In this document: positions 1-13,400 of the stretch, piece after piece
How the letters are laid out: each line of letters starts with the position of its first letter
How positions within the stretch are numbered: the stretch's first letter is position 1
DNA from: Tubiluchus corallicola
Lineage: Eukaryota; Priapulida; Priapulimorpha; Priapulimorphida; Tubiluchidae
NCBI GenBank assembly: GCA_030141605.1
Contig: JAQGDQ010002376.1
Coordinates: 354,422-418,421 of the forward strand
Length of the DNA: 64,000 nt
Reading direction: 5' to 3'
The notes under the pieces: generated by a model
The model's input: only the letters and a program-made list of their open reading frames with translations
Database searches by the model: none
What the model was told of the DNA's origin: nothing
Translations under genes and position numbers: made by a program

Positions 1-86
1 TAAGTGGGAATCAAAACAGAACAGAAAGTTATTGTGCTAATTGTGTCATTTGGCAATATTAAGTTGATTTAACAATAAGAACTTAC

Positions 87-1113
87 TACTCAAGTCTAGC
101 GTTATGGCTTGATATTCGCTTCTGCTTATAATGGAATCTTCGTCTAATGTTTTTATTAGATTGTTGCTGAGGTCGAGGCTTTCTAGTTCTTCTAGTCCGG
201 GATCGTCGAAGACTCCGCGTTTTATATGCTCAAACTTGTTGTAAACCAAGCTAATTATTTTCAACTTAGTGGTTTTTGCAAATGTGCCAGATTCCAATGA
301 TGTCAGATTGTTCTCACCTAGAAAAAGCACAGTGAGATTTTGCAAGTTGTCCAACGCCCTTTCCTCAATTGTGTGGATCTTGTTGTAGTCCAGATAAAGT
401 GCGAACAAACCTGATAAACTTCCAAGTGTGTTTGCCTGAAGAGTTGTAATGCCATTGTAGCACATCCACAAGTTCTGTACGCTGCCAGGAATTGAAGGTA
501 TCCAAGAGGCAACATCCGTTATTGCGTTTTGACTTAAGTCAAGTGTTATCAAATGTGGAAGTCCTTCAAAGCTCTCACTTGCAATTTCACTTAAACGATT
601 ACGTCTCAAATATAGATACTGCAATGAGGAAATATCAGAAAAGGCATTATTACTTATCTTAGTTAGTTGTTCATTGTCTACAATTTCTAGTGTGGTTAGT
701 CCTAGTTGTGCAGAAGAATGTTTGAATGCTCCACTGTTGAGTTCAGTTACATCTGTTCTATTCACTCGTAGTTTCTGTAAAGAGATCATACTTTCTAACA
801 TGTTATCAACCAGCTTTGGCGAGTAGTGAAACTCACTGATGATAAAGGTGCCAATCTGTAACCGCATTGTCTTTAACGTTAATCTTAGTGGTTCATATCC
901 CATCCATTCGCAGAATATTGTTGATTGACCGCCGGATTCTGTACATACACATCGGTCATTTGGTAATTCATGTGGACATAAAGGCACATCTACGCAATCA
1001 TGGAAACATGGCCAATAGCTGAAGGTTATTTGTGGCAGCCATGCCGACAGTATAACACAGACTGACAGTTTTACAAGTTTCATAATTTTATGTAGAGTAC
1101 CAGACGTTTTCAC
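87..1113 (-). CDS. Secreted/extracellular leucine-rich-repeat protein, 5' coding exon (partial gene)
   Basis: One exon encodes about 342 residues from the ATG at 1113; a second in-frame Met ten codons later (MKLVKLSVCVILSAWL...) starts a typical signal peptide, so either start is possible. After the signal comes a short cysteine-rich N-terminal cap (CFHDC, VPLC, RCVC), then seven to nine leucine-rich repeats of about 24 residues from roughly residue 110 (for example LQYLYLRRNRLSEI, LFALYLDYNKIHTI, LTVLFLGENNLTSL, LESLDLSNNLIKTL). N-glycosylation sequons (NLT) are present. A good splice donor (GTAAGT on the minus strand, 86-81) follows codon LDLS, so the frame's extension past it to a stop at 46 is intronic and the gene continues off the left edge. 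Extracellular LRR proteins of this layout act in adhesion, receptor or innate-recognition roles; the C-terminal half that would separate these is missing. No family member can be named. Confidence 0.82.
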
Positions 1114-2020
1114 TAATTTTATAACTGCTTCCTTCCTAGCTTCTTATGTCAGCTTCTGTTATAACGGCATTAGTATTTACATTACAAATACGCCCTTTGC
1201 TTTACGTTAATGTAACATGTATTTATCATTCTTGCGTAAATCATCACATTTTGTTTACAAACTACGTCACATTCTGACACATTTATCACGTCAGTAGAAG
1301 CTGATTCTGTACTGACACACAGTCCAAAGACCATGTTAGAGTATCAGGTACAGTGTAACTACATGTGTCTACATTGCACAATATTTCACGTTGCAAAATA
1401 TGGTTGACTAAAATTAGGTTAAATGCAACTACTTAACCATGGTTATGGAATTATTACAGTGAAATTTCAGTCTTTGCTACACTGTTTTGGAGCCAGAGAA
1501 CATGTCAGTAAAATGAAAAAAGAAATGACTTCCGATGCAGTTTTTATCTCTTGTTTGCAATTCTTTTGTTATTAAGTAGTTCTCTTCAGGAGAAAGGGAG
1601 ACTTCATGATGATCAGATTATTTTATATATCAACTTCCCCCTCCAGAATTCCCACACATTTTGACACGGTTTGACTACATAAGTGTCTTTTTAAATAAAT
1701 TATTATTAACTATTGTTGATTAAGAAATAAATATATAGTCAGTTACTATTTCCTGACAAAAATGTTTCTGTGTAGGAATAAATAAGTAGTCGGTTGGTAT
1801 ATCCAGACAAATGTATGTTTCTGTATGGATCAAACATGTTTGATAGATAGAAATTTTAAATTGAGCAAGTAGAAGAAAATGTTTTCTGCATACAATAAAA
1901 AAAAACCAATCAGTTGTCCTTGAAAAATGTTTTTCTTGCACCCTTAAAACTACTGTTTCCTGTGAAACATAACCAACTCAGAATTAATAAAAATGTTATA
2001 GAGGGACGTGCTTATAGAGC
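1114..2020. other. Intergenic region between two head-to-head genes
   Basis: About 0.9 kb of AT-rich DNA upstream of both the minus-strand LRR gene and the plus-strand unknown gene. It should hold the LRR promoter and 5' UTR. I see no coding exon, RNA gene or clear mobile element here. Confidence 0.5.
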
Positions 2021-2022
2021 AC

Positions 2023-2030
2023 TATAAAAG
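2023..2030 (+). promoter_or_regulatory. Candidate TATA box of the unknown small gene
   Basis: TATAAAAG stands in a locally GC-richer stretch, followed about 25-35 bp later by CCGGGCATCCAGAGCTCC, where initiation would be expected. It lies 80 bp before the open segment starting at ATG 2111. The match to the consensus is good, but initiation is inferred. Confidence 0.45.
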
Positions 2031-2110
2031 GTGGTCGGTGAGCCGGGCATCCAGAGCTCCAAAGTTGTGTGTTCTAAGCAACATTCGCATGTTTTATTTA
2101 ATTACTGTTC

Positions 2111-2207
2111 ATGAATAATTGCGTATTCACTTATCAGATTTTGATAAAACCAGAACCAGAGGACAAAAAAACAAAAGAACAAAAGGGAAAGCTATTTGAT
2201 CCATTTG
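2111..2207 (+). CDS. Possible first coding exon of the unknown small gene
   Basis: An ATG at 2111 opens a frame reading MNNCVFTYQILIKPEPEDKK and then a basic stretch ending KGKLFDPFG, which looks like protein rather than noise. A GT donor follows TTTG at 2207, with exon phase 1. A second candidate exon at 2374-2448 (AG acceptor after a TTATTATTGCC tract; frame contains KPLATASTDKK and ASGRRNGIQ; ends at CAG before GT) is in phase 0. The two do not join in frame as drawn, so at least one boundary is wrong or they belong to alternative transcripts. The candidate at 2374-2448 does join in frame to an acceptor at about 4071, just ahead of the main exon at 4084. Confidence 0.3.
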
Positions 2208-4083
2208 GTAATTGGTAACATTTAGGGTTAGACTGTTAGGGCATTCCCACAATTTAAAGGTTATAAATCAGTAAAGTTGAACAGCCATATATATCACATA
2301 TAATTTTATTTTGGCGTGTCTTCTGGTACGAGTATTGAACACATTTATATAACCATATTTTTATTATTGCCAGAGACACAAAAAAATAAAACCTTTGGCC
2401 ACAGCAAGCACTGATAAGAAGGCCTCGGGAAGAAGAAATGGTATACAGGTGGTTAACTATTGAAGATCAAATACATAGAAATAGATTAATATACGATGAA
2501 TTACATACATTAGTAAACGTAAATAAGCTAAATGTTGAAGATGGCATCAGTGTTTAAGTTGTCAAGATTTTACTTGATAAGGCGAAGTAGTTTGCCATGC
2601 ATTCCATATCTAGTAGTTTTTCCCTAAGAAGTGTTAATAAGCCAGGTTAGGTTAAATTATGGCTTTAGTGGGTTGTCTGAAAAAGTCAAAATCCCTTTTG
2701 ATGAGCTTCAAAATGACAAGAGTACATTACTGTAATATCATGTAAATGTTAACTTAATCGCTGAAAATGTTTTCAGAGTGAAAGACAGTCGTCACTGCCT
2801 ATTTCTACTACCTCTTTTACTAGCTTGTAGTAGGCTAGTAGCATCCCACTGGTTGGAAAGCTTAATATAAAATGATTTATGATTGTTGTTCTTTGGTCTA
2901 CTGCCCCCCCCCCCTCATTGGCTGTTTGTGATTTCCAATGACCTCTGCTTCCAAGTGAATTACAGTTAAACTTGCCTCATTGCAATTGCAGCCAGATGAC
3001 AAGTTAAAAGCCGCACCTTGTTCCTTGCGTGCATTGTATAAAAGCAAAATTTTCAATTTCCCAACTTCAAAATACCAGTATCCTTTCAATCACACTGGCC
3101 TGATATACTACAAAGTTTATTTTGCATTTTGCATATTTATGCATCAAATATCACTTTTATGCTACTAGCTGTACTACTGGCTCAAATGCCTTGTCTGTGA
3201 AAATGGTCTAAAATTGCTTAGAATGTCATGGCAGATCAAATAACTGGCCTGGAATTCATACATCTTGTTAACAAACATTGACACGAGCACATCCTTGAGT
3301 TTGACCTGCATGTACTCATATCCTGGTATGGTTGTAAAAATGTTCAGTGTAATAAATGCATTTCATCTTGCGATGCCACCCTCAGAGCCTAGGAATTGCC
3401 ATAATACAAATGCTTTAACAGAACAAAAGGGAGTCAGAGATCAAATTCATACTGTATTTATTACATTTAAACAGCTTTTTTATGTGGGTCATGTATTTTT
3501 CTTAAAAACGGTTCCATGAATATTTGTCACAGATTTCAGTTTGCAGACTATTCCAAAAGTTAGTACCCATTATTTTGAACATGCTGTTTCAGTTTTTCAG
3601 TTCTCAGATTCCATTTTAGAGAACAAGGGCGTTTGTGGTCATCCCTTTAATCCTTTTTTATTATAATAACCAGTAGGCTTTAAAAGATCCCAGTAATACG
3701 GTATTTGTATAACCTGACTTCTGCTGAGATTTTAACAATACCAAGTAGTGCACTAGCTGGTTCTAGAAATGTTCATTTAGATGTCCTTGGAACCTGCATA
3801 CTTGTGTGTGAGGTCCTTTTGCCATTTTCTGTCATGCACAGTATGCAGCATGGCACCTAATTAAGCCTTTAGCAGTGTTATATATAATTATTATTATTAT
3901 ATGTACTAAATAATTCAGAAGTGTGCCTTGTATGCAAAAACTGATGGGATAAAAGCTTTTATGCACAAATCAGGTACACTTGTTTGCTTTAAAGTATACA
4001 TGTACTATTGTCAATATTAATCTTGAGTTTCAATAATGGAAGCACAAATTATCATTATTTAGTTAATTAAGCATTTTGCTGGA

Positions 4084-5328
4084 ATGCTGGAAAATTCGGA
4101 ACTTCTGCTAATGGAACGTCTTTTCAGAAATCAACCGGGGCTGATGTTAAATATACTCAAAGGTTTTACCGTGCCTGAATTCATGCTGTTAAAAATGAAA
4201 CTCCATATGGAAGCATTGCGCACAGACCGTAACAAGTCCAGACAGGGTCACGTTGTCTCGGATAAACTAGATGCTATAAAGGTATGGCTAACTGGATGTC
4301 GTTACCAACACTCAAAGGCTGATATGAATTGCAGATACCATATACCGGAAAAAATGTGAGCTAAAGTTTTGCGAATTCAACTTCAAACATTGTTTGTGCA
4401 GTGATATTTTTAGCACAGCCTTGCGAACATTACAACGAGAATCTCTGCAGGGAATTACATGTAATAGTAATAAAAATAAGAATTACATATAGTAGTTGGA
4501 ATTACATGTATTACCACATTGCTAGTTGCCCTGATCATAACAGACCGAGAGTGAAAAGTGCTAAACTTATCTAACAGCTAGTACTAGCATTTACTTATTA
4601 AATTTATGTGCACAAAAAACTTATAGTTGTTTGAAAAAAGAGCAAAATTGGAATTTTTGTTTTGTAGACAGTGTTTTCTAAAATTTTCGGATTTACCATC
4701 AAACAAAGCCAACGTGTTGCTACAAATTATTATTAGAAAGCACAAGCATCAACTTAAGTACTAGTGTAATTTATGTCTGACTTTCCTCGCAAGTATTTCT
4801 AGCACGCACTAATTTTATGATTTCAGTAGATTAGTGACCAGCTGATTTGAGTGCTCACTAGCTGACCACGAGTCAGTTGCTTATTACAGATATACTTGCT
4901 CAACTTTTTAAGCAGATCTTGTGAATTTATTTCTGTGTAGAAATTTACACTGTCCATTACTGATTTGATTGCTCAATAACTGAGAAAATTATGATCTTGT
5001 GCTACCTGTTGATGCAAGATCCACTCCGTGAATTTATTAAAAAGTAATTTAATTGCATAAACTGTGGCTTATAGCTTACCTGTTTTAACATTGTTTTGTT
5101 TTACAGCCAGAGTTAGGAGAAACATATGAAGAAGCAAACAGTGAGACTGGTAAAGGGGATGTAGCTAGCTCCGGTCCCACCTCGCCAGTTACCATGGAAA
5201 CATGTTCTACCCACAATCCATCGCCTCTTGGAGAATTTGCTGATTTAGAAGTACCCAGTCCAACAGTAATGTCTGATCTGGGACTAAATGATGGTCAACT
5301 ATCTGCTCCTTTTGATGTAAATGATTAA
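4084..5328 (+). CDS. Unknown small protein, two coding exons (4084-4281, 5107-5328)
   Basis: Exon 4084-4281 encodes 66 residues beginning MLENSELLLMERLFRNQPGL. It is helix-forming, rich in Leu, Met and Lys, and ends at AAAG before GTATGG in phase 0. Exon 5107-5328 starts after TTTTACAG and continues in frame (PELGETYEEANSE...), with a Ser/Pro/Thr-rich acidic tail ending DGQLSAPFDVND and a TAA. Joined, this gives 140 codons including the stop. If the acceptor just before 4072 is used, the protein extends upstream into the basic segment at 2374-2448. The layout (basic N-terminus, helical centre, acidic Ser/Pro tail with no membrane segment or signal) would fit a nuclear or regulatory protein, but I do not recognise the family. 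The 825 bp intron shows no repeat. The gene is transcribed divergently from the LRR gene. Confidence 0.5.
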
Positions 5329-6216
5329 ATTTAAATTCTGTTTCTTCTGTGCAGATATTGTCTACAAAATATTTGTGTTTATTAATGTCATTTGTGGTGT
5401 GTTCCGCTGTTGTGTCTGCATTAGCTATGACTGTTATTAGTATGTTTATGCATCTAACTTTTTTGGAAAGTCATGCAAAACTGATAATAACAGTCAGGAT
5501 ATAAATGGGTGAAATTTGTTGATTCACATTTTGTTTGTGCCATTTTTTTGGTTTCTAAGTGTTAAATGCATAAGCAATGCACTGAGCCTGTTCATTTGAC
5601 TAATCGGCATCTTCATGGACTAATAATCCATCGACATGGTCCTTAAGCATCCTTTTGCCTCAAGCATATTGATCTAATATGGACGAACTTTGATGACATC
5701 AAGCTGGACTTGATTTTTGTCAGTCTCTTTGAACTGAATGAGCAAAGCACAGGATAATCAATGCGACAAATGCTGATGTTATGTGGTGCTACTGGTGATA
5801 ACACTGTCAACTTAGCCCAGGTACGGTGTTGATAAACTGACATTAGCTAGGTACGTTTCCTGGTAAGTGTTTCACTTTCAAAAACACTAAGGTCTTTCTG
5901 TGAGATGAGGACCGAGCCTTGCCATTAGTAAACATTTTGGTATTTTATGCTTCTTTGATTACACAATATTAGTTATTCACATTTATTGCTGTTGAGGTTT
6001 ATAACTTTTTCAACAATCGACCTCTACATTTATGCAGAGAAAGTTTGTGCACTTCCTGCAAAATTAGAGGATACTTTTCTGACGACCCACTTTAGACACA
6101 CCAAAGGCAAGGTAAAGACCTCAAATTTTGTGGCGGTCCTGACGTTTTTGTTGCACACATTATATTTCTATTGTGAACAAAAAATTAGTAGACTCCTGTG
6201 TAGAATTAATACAAAT
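5329..6216. other. Intergenic region, no feature recognised
   Basis: This is 3' flank of the small unknown gene. The open frame at 5986-6282 runs into the left terminal repeat of the element at 6219 and has no protein-like composition. Nothing else is supported. Confidence 0.4.
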
Positions 6217-6218
6217 TA

Positions 6219-7029
6219 CAGTAGGCGCTGCTTAATAGACTCATTTTGGGATCGAAGTGTTTTGACCCAATTAACCGACTGAACTTATTAACTGATGGGT
6301 GTAGTATTACTGGTATAAGATATGAGTCACCAGCTTACTATGCACTGCAAAATGTTTTTAATGAATTTTAGAAACGAAGTAACGCCTAAATTCCTTTGTA
6401 CAGTTAAAAATTAGAAAATCACACAAGTCTACTTATTTGCAAAAATTCCTTCAAAGTCGGCTGCTTCATTTTATCATGAAGAAGTTGGCTCACAAAGTTC
6501 TCAAAATGATAAAAATGTGCCTGTGATTCCCCCAACTTTGTCTGTAGCTTGCCATACTTGTGATGTACTTACTGTACTGTACCTGGGTTCCTCGCATAAC
6601 AGCAACATCTAACTGTGTTAAACCTTCTGGCAAAGACAGCCAGAGGTTCAAAAGCAAACTGCTAAACAAGTGATTAAATGTTTAGCTTCCAGGAATTCTT
6701 GGGAAACGAGGTTAATTGCAGTGGACCAGCGGGTCAAAGCAAACCATTAGGGTATGCTAAACGTTTCTGCTTACAAGCAAAACGGTACTTAACATGATTG
6801 TTTCTATGTATATTATAGGACAAAAGCAAACTAAGATGATATAAAAGTCATAAAAGCTTATTAATCACACAAGTGTCTTATTGAAGCTTGTGAAGGAAAA
6901 ACAGGATCGATTATGCGGAGTTATTTGAGTCAATTACCGATAGTTCTTATGTATAATTGAATACAAGCGGCCCGTACCAGGTGTTTTTGAGTCAATTAAG
7001 CCATTGAGTCTATTAAGCGGCGCCTACTG
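6219..7029. mobile_element. Non-autonomous pogo/Tigger-like TIR element (MITE), complete
   Basis: The 811 bp element has terminal inverted repeats CAGTAGGCGCTGCTTAATAG at the left and the complement of CAGTAGGCGCCGCTTAATAG at the right. It is flanked on both sides by TA (6217-6218 and 7030-7031), the target duplication of the Tc1/mariner-pogo superfamily. Its right ~390 bp is clearly homologous to 19490-19933, where the related copy retains a transposase N-terminus. Shared blocks include TTAATTGCAGTGG, AAAACGGTACTTAACAT and GCGGAGTTATTTGAGTCAA. No transposase remains in this copy, so it is an internal-deletion derivative. Confidence 0.85.
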
Positions 7030-7424
7030 TATTATCAGTATTGCAAAATGTGGGAAATGGATATTGTTTAATATTATCTATCATTGCGGAGCTTTTTACT
7101 AAATTTCATCTTTCTCAAAATATGTGCAAGAAAAAGAACAGTAATAATGTTGAAACCATGTGAATTCATAGTAGTGTGCGATATAAATATTTGGTATAAT
7201 AATGTAATATTGATCTATATTTTAACAATTGCTTTTGTTGTGTGTTAGCTATTTAAGTTGATATTTAAGCATACAACATTAATATTATTCCATAACATAT
7301 ATATGAAACTCATTTTTGTGTTTCTTGTATAACAATTTTTGTTGAGTAACTTAGGTTGAATAATTATTGCACAAATTTGACAATTGTACATACAGTATCA
7401 CTAACACTTGTATGTTAAAAATAA

Positions 7425-7430
7425 TTTATT
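7425..7430 (-). terminator. MKS1: Polyadenylation signal of MKS1
   Basis: AATAAA on the minus strand, about 54 bp after the MKS1 stop codon (7486-7484). It is the first canonical signal past the stop, giving a short 3' UTR. Confidence 0.6.
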
Positions 7431-7483
7431 AATTCATTGTGAAGTTACAATAAATAACAATGAAATATTTACAGTTGTAGCAG

Positions 7484-10400
7484 TTAATGGTCTATTACTT
7501 TGACTTTAGCTGATTTTTGTTCAACTGCCAGATCACTATTTTCTCTTAGGAATACTTTGTTAAAAAAATGACGAAAAGTACCCAGAATTCTCACAGACGT
7601 CTCTGGTAAGGTCGGAGGATCGAGCATTTCTTGGAAAGAACTATCCCTCAAGGCTTCACGATTAGCTTAAAGATCATAAAACAAATTGAATGTCACTAGT
7701 TTTGCAGTAGAATGGAAGAGAATGTAGGAATATTTTGTGAAAAGAACAAGACATCCTAGAAAGCCTAACTTCCTGCAAACGACACGAACATTAGGTTCTG
7801 CTGACACACACACCAGTACACCTACTCTATTGTGGCTTAAAAGCAGACATCACTCATATCATTTGAAATGGGTGTGACTCATAAAACAGGTGAATTGTGA
7901 TTAAGCATTGTGCATCTTTGGTATGTAATCAATTCACTAGATCATAAGTTGAACCCTGTAAACCATATCACTCATTCCAATGCGAATATACTTTGTCTCG
8001 CTGTCATCATTCGTTGTCGTGCCCGTGAAAATTTTTCTGCAACAAACGTTTAGAAAAACGATTTTAAATTTAGATTAAACATCTGTCTAACCCATTAATT
8101 CGACAGTCAATTTGAGTCATACCATAAAATATTTGGCCTACAATACTGACAAGAACAATACTTATTTACAATCAGCAGTACGATAAACAAATTACCCAGT
8201 ACAGTACAGTACAATATAGCAAACAAATTGCTCAATTACACATGTCCTGTTGGGCCAATAATTGCCCAGTAAGTTGTTTCCAAATATGTAAGAGGAACAT
8301 CAAACTTCTGTTGCCCGTCATATACATAACTAAAAATAAAATTTGCTTTAATAATTCTGATACTTACGGAGTGCAGTGATAATTCCTTCTTGCACCATAC
8401 TGACCCTAAAACAGGATGAAAAATTTTGTATGAAAATTTCTTAATAAAGATGAATGAAAATTGAAAACCCTAACCAATGTAAACTTGTCTGACTATTTTG
8501 TAATTTGTCTGTGCCAAAATTTAACACATCTTGTTATAACGCCAAACTCGCTATAATGCCAACTTTTTCTGGGTTCCAAAATCGACGGTATTGACTAGGT
8601 CATTTTTGAAAAAAATATGTTTCCTTTTAATATTTTATATGCTAGATCATTTTGAGCTGTGGTTCGACATTGGCTCCAGCTTTCTTTTAAAGTTATGACA
8701 TACAGATGAGAAAACTAATAATACAGATTTGCCAAGTGACAAACAGGCAGACATGATATGCTGTTTTAACCACAAATTTTAGTAAAAAGACCTACCCCAA
8801 CTTATCCACCAATGATGCAAATGTTCGTTTTCGAGATTTTGAATCAAGAAAGGCACGAGATTGTTGGATGATGTTCAGCTTAATCTTCACGTTTCCTGTA
8901 GATTCAGTTTTGAATCCAAATTTACTAAGTCGATTGCCCTAAAACAAAATGCTGTTATTTGTTTTTTTTTGAATAGCATAATGACAAATTCACATTATTA
9001 TGCTACACAGAACCCCACATAAGAGGGAGAGGCGATGACTAAATTGACGATTAGAATAAAACTTTCCAGAGGCCATTCTGGTTGTTATGGTGTACCAGAT
9101 TAAGGGTTACACTGCAGAATGTGGGAGTGCATAAATAACAGACTGACAAACAGATCGATTTTCATCTTACACACGCAACCACCCATCCACCCACCCATGC
9201 ATGCACACACACACACACACATAATATACATTTAATAAAATTCAGGGAAACTACCTGAAACTCAGGGAACTACTTATGAATAGTCATTAGCAAAAATGTA
9301 TATTAGTTTCTTTTTAACTCTAATCCAACTTTACAATTAAGCTTTTATGTAATATTAATTAGGATATTTGTTTTTTATATTGATTATTTTATAGTTTTTA
9401 CTTCTAATTTTCGTTTGTAAACCGTGCAAAGAAAACCTCATGTGGACTGCACATGTAATGTATATATATATATATATATATATTAATTTTTAATATAATA
9501 TAGAAAGTAAATCAAATCGATATGTCTCGATAATATTTGCATTTTGCATTTCGACCTAATCGTTATTCTTAATTTGCAATCAGATCATGAGCTAAGCATT
9601 TCTAAGATTTCCAGTTACGAAACTAGATGAGATATGACAAACCTCAAAAGTGGATGGCACAGCAATGTAAGTCGGATCCTCTAACTCGGGTGATCCACCA
9701 ATAAAAAACCTTCGAAGCTCGTCATTTATTGATCGCCCTACTGGCCTCCATGTATTAATCACTCTAATATTGCATCCTAAAGATAAGAAAGAGATATTTG
9801 GGTCACAATGTATTTCAAGGATACATTTTGTATTATGCGTGACACGATTCATTGATATTTATTAGTCGAAAATTTCATAATTGCTTAAGTGCTTAAAAGC
9901 GTAAGGATTATTATGCTTTCAAGTTTTAGCTTTGGAGGTGAGAATTAGAATGTTAGCAACAGCAAATCGCTAAAAAGGTATAACTAATTGCTATCAATTT
10001 AGCAAGCCATCGAATGGTTTATTTCCGAATTTAAAGCAGTTTAGCACATAGTAACCTTTTACGTGACATTATACATGCCATAATAATTAATTGCAGCGTG
10101 AAAATTGCAATAGAATACACTGCGGCAGATAGTCGTAACACTTAAAGGAAAACAGGATGATTTTTCATATCCTACCTCATTTTGAAGTACGTAAAAAGTG
10201 CTACTGTACGAGACTCAGTGTGATGTATTAAACTATGCAAGTTTTAAGATAAAAATTCAAATATCAAATTTATGCTCACCACGAGCTCTCAAACATGTGC
10301 ACTACATCACAAACGAACACACCCGAACTAAGAGATACAGCACCAGTTATTTTATGCAACGCGTTTCCGAAATGCAGGTGCTAGTGCTGATCTAACCAAC

Positions 10401-13400
10401 AAATGGCAAGCTGCATGTAAACAGCAAAGAACTTGCTGCACAAGCAAAATTGCATTTCATTGGTAATTATTCTTTCATGAAAGTCATTCTTGAAAAAATA
10501 GTGTGTTTCTTTTCAATATTTTAAACAGTAGATTGTTTTCAGCTACAGTTTAAGATCGAATACAGTTTTCCTTTAAGGCAGCTCTCATACAGTCTATTAT
10601 TAGTACTAAAATTCATGTTTGAGCTTGGGCAATTATAGTCTAAGCCTCATAGCCTCAATAGTTTGAGAGAGATAAAAATGATTTTTTTTTGTTGGTCCAA
10701 TAGACCTCAAGCCATTTAAGTGAAGGACACACCTGGTGAATGATGGACACAGGCGCCAAAAGTAGATTTTACCGATAATGCTTTACCAGGCTTCACTAAC
10801 CTGGTTCAGTGGGGAGTGATATGTATCCATAGCCTTCCGTTCGATATCGATGCCACATATCGAGAGACAAAACTTCAAGAAAAAGCTGAGGCCAGCCATG
10901 AATTGAACTGTCTGCACTATCACCTTCTGCAAGGTCATTCTTGTAGAACAGCTCGCATTCAAATGGAAATCCAAAGTGTGACACATTGGAAGTTCCAACA
11001 GTTGTAGTAGAGCAAGTTTGTGTCACCCACGACTGCTGACAAGATGCGTCAATTCGCCACACTAATAACAAAACCATAACTTGCATTACACTAGTTGCTG
11101 CTTAATAAAACTGCGAATAATAAAACCAGCCACATTTCAGAAGTGTTTAGCCATGTTCCGGCATTACACCCACAAGTTGTTGCCGAGAAACTATTGTTGA
11201 GAAAATTCAGTTAATAAAAAAGTGCACAATTTAATAAGATCACATTTTCAGTAACAGACAACAAAAGGAATAGCAAAATGAAAAATAAAATGTATTTTTT
11301 GGTATTTTGACTATTTTTATTAAGCCACACAACTACTTAGTCAAAGTCACATTGCAAGTTAAAAGTCAATTGTTTCGTCATAATCACTCTGTAGACTGAA
11401 GTACATTTTAGTCGAGAAACTATTGTTGAGAAAATTCAGTTAATAAAAAAGTGCACAATTTAATAAGATCACATTTTCAGTAACAGACAACAAAAGGAAT
11501 AGCAAAATGAAAAATAAAATGTATTTTTTGGTATTTTGACTATTTTTATTAAGCCACACAACTACTTAGTCAAAGTCACATTGCAAGTTAAAAGTCAATT
11601 GTTTCGTCATAATCACTCTGTAGACTGAAGTACATTTTAGTCTGTTGAATGAACTTAAATCACTGTTTTATGCTTGAATCATTCTGCTGGTATCCAAGTG
11701 AGCTGACTACCCCATGTTTAGTTGTCATGTAGTATAAATTACGTTGAAGTGTTTACGTATTGTACTTAGCACCACATCATAAAACCACCATTTATTACGA
11801 CCACATATTGCTGGTTCCGTGGTGGTTTTATTAAGTGGCGGCTACTGTATTCAATAATGTACCTCAATTGTGTGGACAATCATGTTTGCAAGATATTATT
11901 AGATTCATAGCAAACAGGACTTTTGTGGCATTAGAATTTTTTTAAGTGAATTAATCACGAAACATGAATCTTTATACATACTTTGTGGCAGTTCCAGAAA
12001 GCAATGAATGTACAGGTTATCATATTCATAGTCTTGAGCTGAAATAATCTCTCCATAGCACAGCAACCGCAGCACTTTTGGTGGAGGCTATAATTTTAAC
12101 AAAATTGTTACCTATTGAATTAACATTTTGCAAATATATGTATGCAAAACTGTGCTGTACACATTTAAAGAGAAAAGAGTTTTCAATAGTTTCGAATTGC
12201 TAACAGCTCAGCTATTGCAGAGGTCAGATTGGCAGAATTGCAAAAAGTCTCAAAGGTAATCTGATATAAGCCCTTTATCTTCGTGATAGACTTCCTCATT
12301 TCCAAAAAAAGAAACAAAATATTGTGTGATTATGATCAAAATACAACAGTTGCCGCTTAATAAAACCAGCTGCATTTTACAACCATTTAGCCCTATTTGG
12401 AATTACTCTCACAGAAACCATTGTTAAGAAAATATGGTTAATAAAACCAGTGTGCCATTTAAGAAGACTATACATTTTTCAGTAATAAGCAGCAAAAGCA
12501 ATAGCAAAATGAAAAAATAAATGCATTTTTGGTAGTTTGCTTATTTTTTAAGATATGTAGTAGATTCAACCCTTTTTAGTCAAAATCACACTGAAAGTTA
12601 AAGTCGATTGTTTCATCATAACTGGTCTGCAAGTACAGCCAGTAAAATACATTTTAATTTGTTGAATAAACTTGAATCACTGTTGTACATTTGAGTCTTT
12701 CTGTAGGCATGCGAATGAGCTGTCTGCTTTCAGAAGCTAACCAAACTAAGTATCCACACTCATTTTCTTAAATCATGGTAAATTAATTACTAAATTTCTA
12801 TCTTGGGAAATTGAACTGGGACCACCAGCACTTGAAAAAAAGAGGAGCTGACTGAAAAATATAGCACATGATTTGTGACGAACAGCCGATAACCAATAAA
12901 GTTCTGAACTGCCCCCTGGAAACTGCAAAATATCCCAAAATTTTGATCTGCGGCTCTGAAACAAGATTGCTGTTGTGTGGGCTTAGCTTGTCATTCCATC
13001 AGCGCATGTAATTTAAATCAAATATGGTGATTAAAGTTTCATTTAATAATATGTTTGCAGACGTTTACTCTAACTATAACCTACATTATACGCAATCAAA
13101 ATTAAAAATACATTCAGTTGTCTACACTATACATGACCAAAATGAGAAATACATTTAGTTACTTTTACAGTATAATTTACTAATAAAGAAATATAAAATG
13201 ATTTCTACTTTGTATGAAAATCACGGAAATACAGAACGTACCATTTCAAACTGAGATCCGACACATGCTTGAAGGAAATCAGTGTGCCGATCATAAAGCT
13301 CTTGATACATTTTATTTTCTTTGTCTTGCTCCTGGTGGCTAATTAACTGAGACACATTCTCCAGTGAATATTCAAACACATCTAAAATATGGAACGGACC

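Noticed and set aside
10783-10998. Second minus-strand frame and a plus frame over the same interval
   Set aside because: Shadows of the MKS1 B9 exon at 10801-11061, which fits the family and splice borders.
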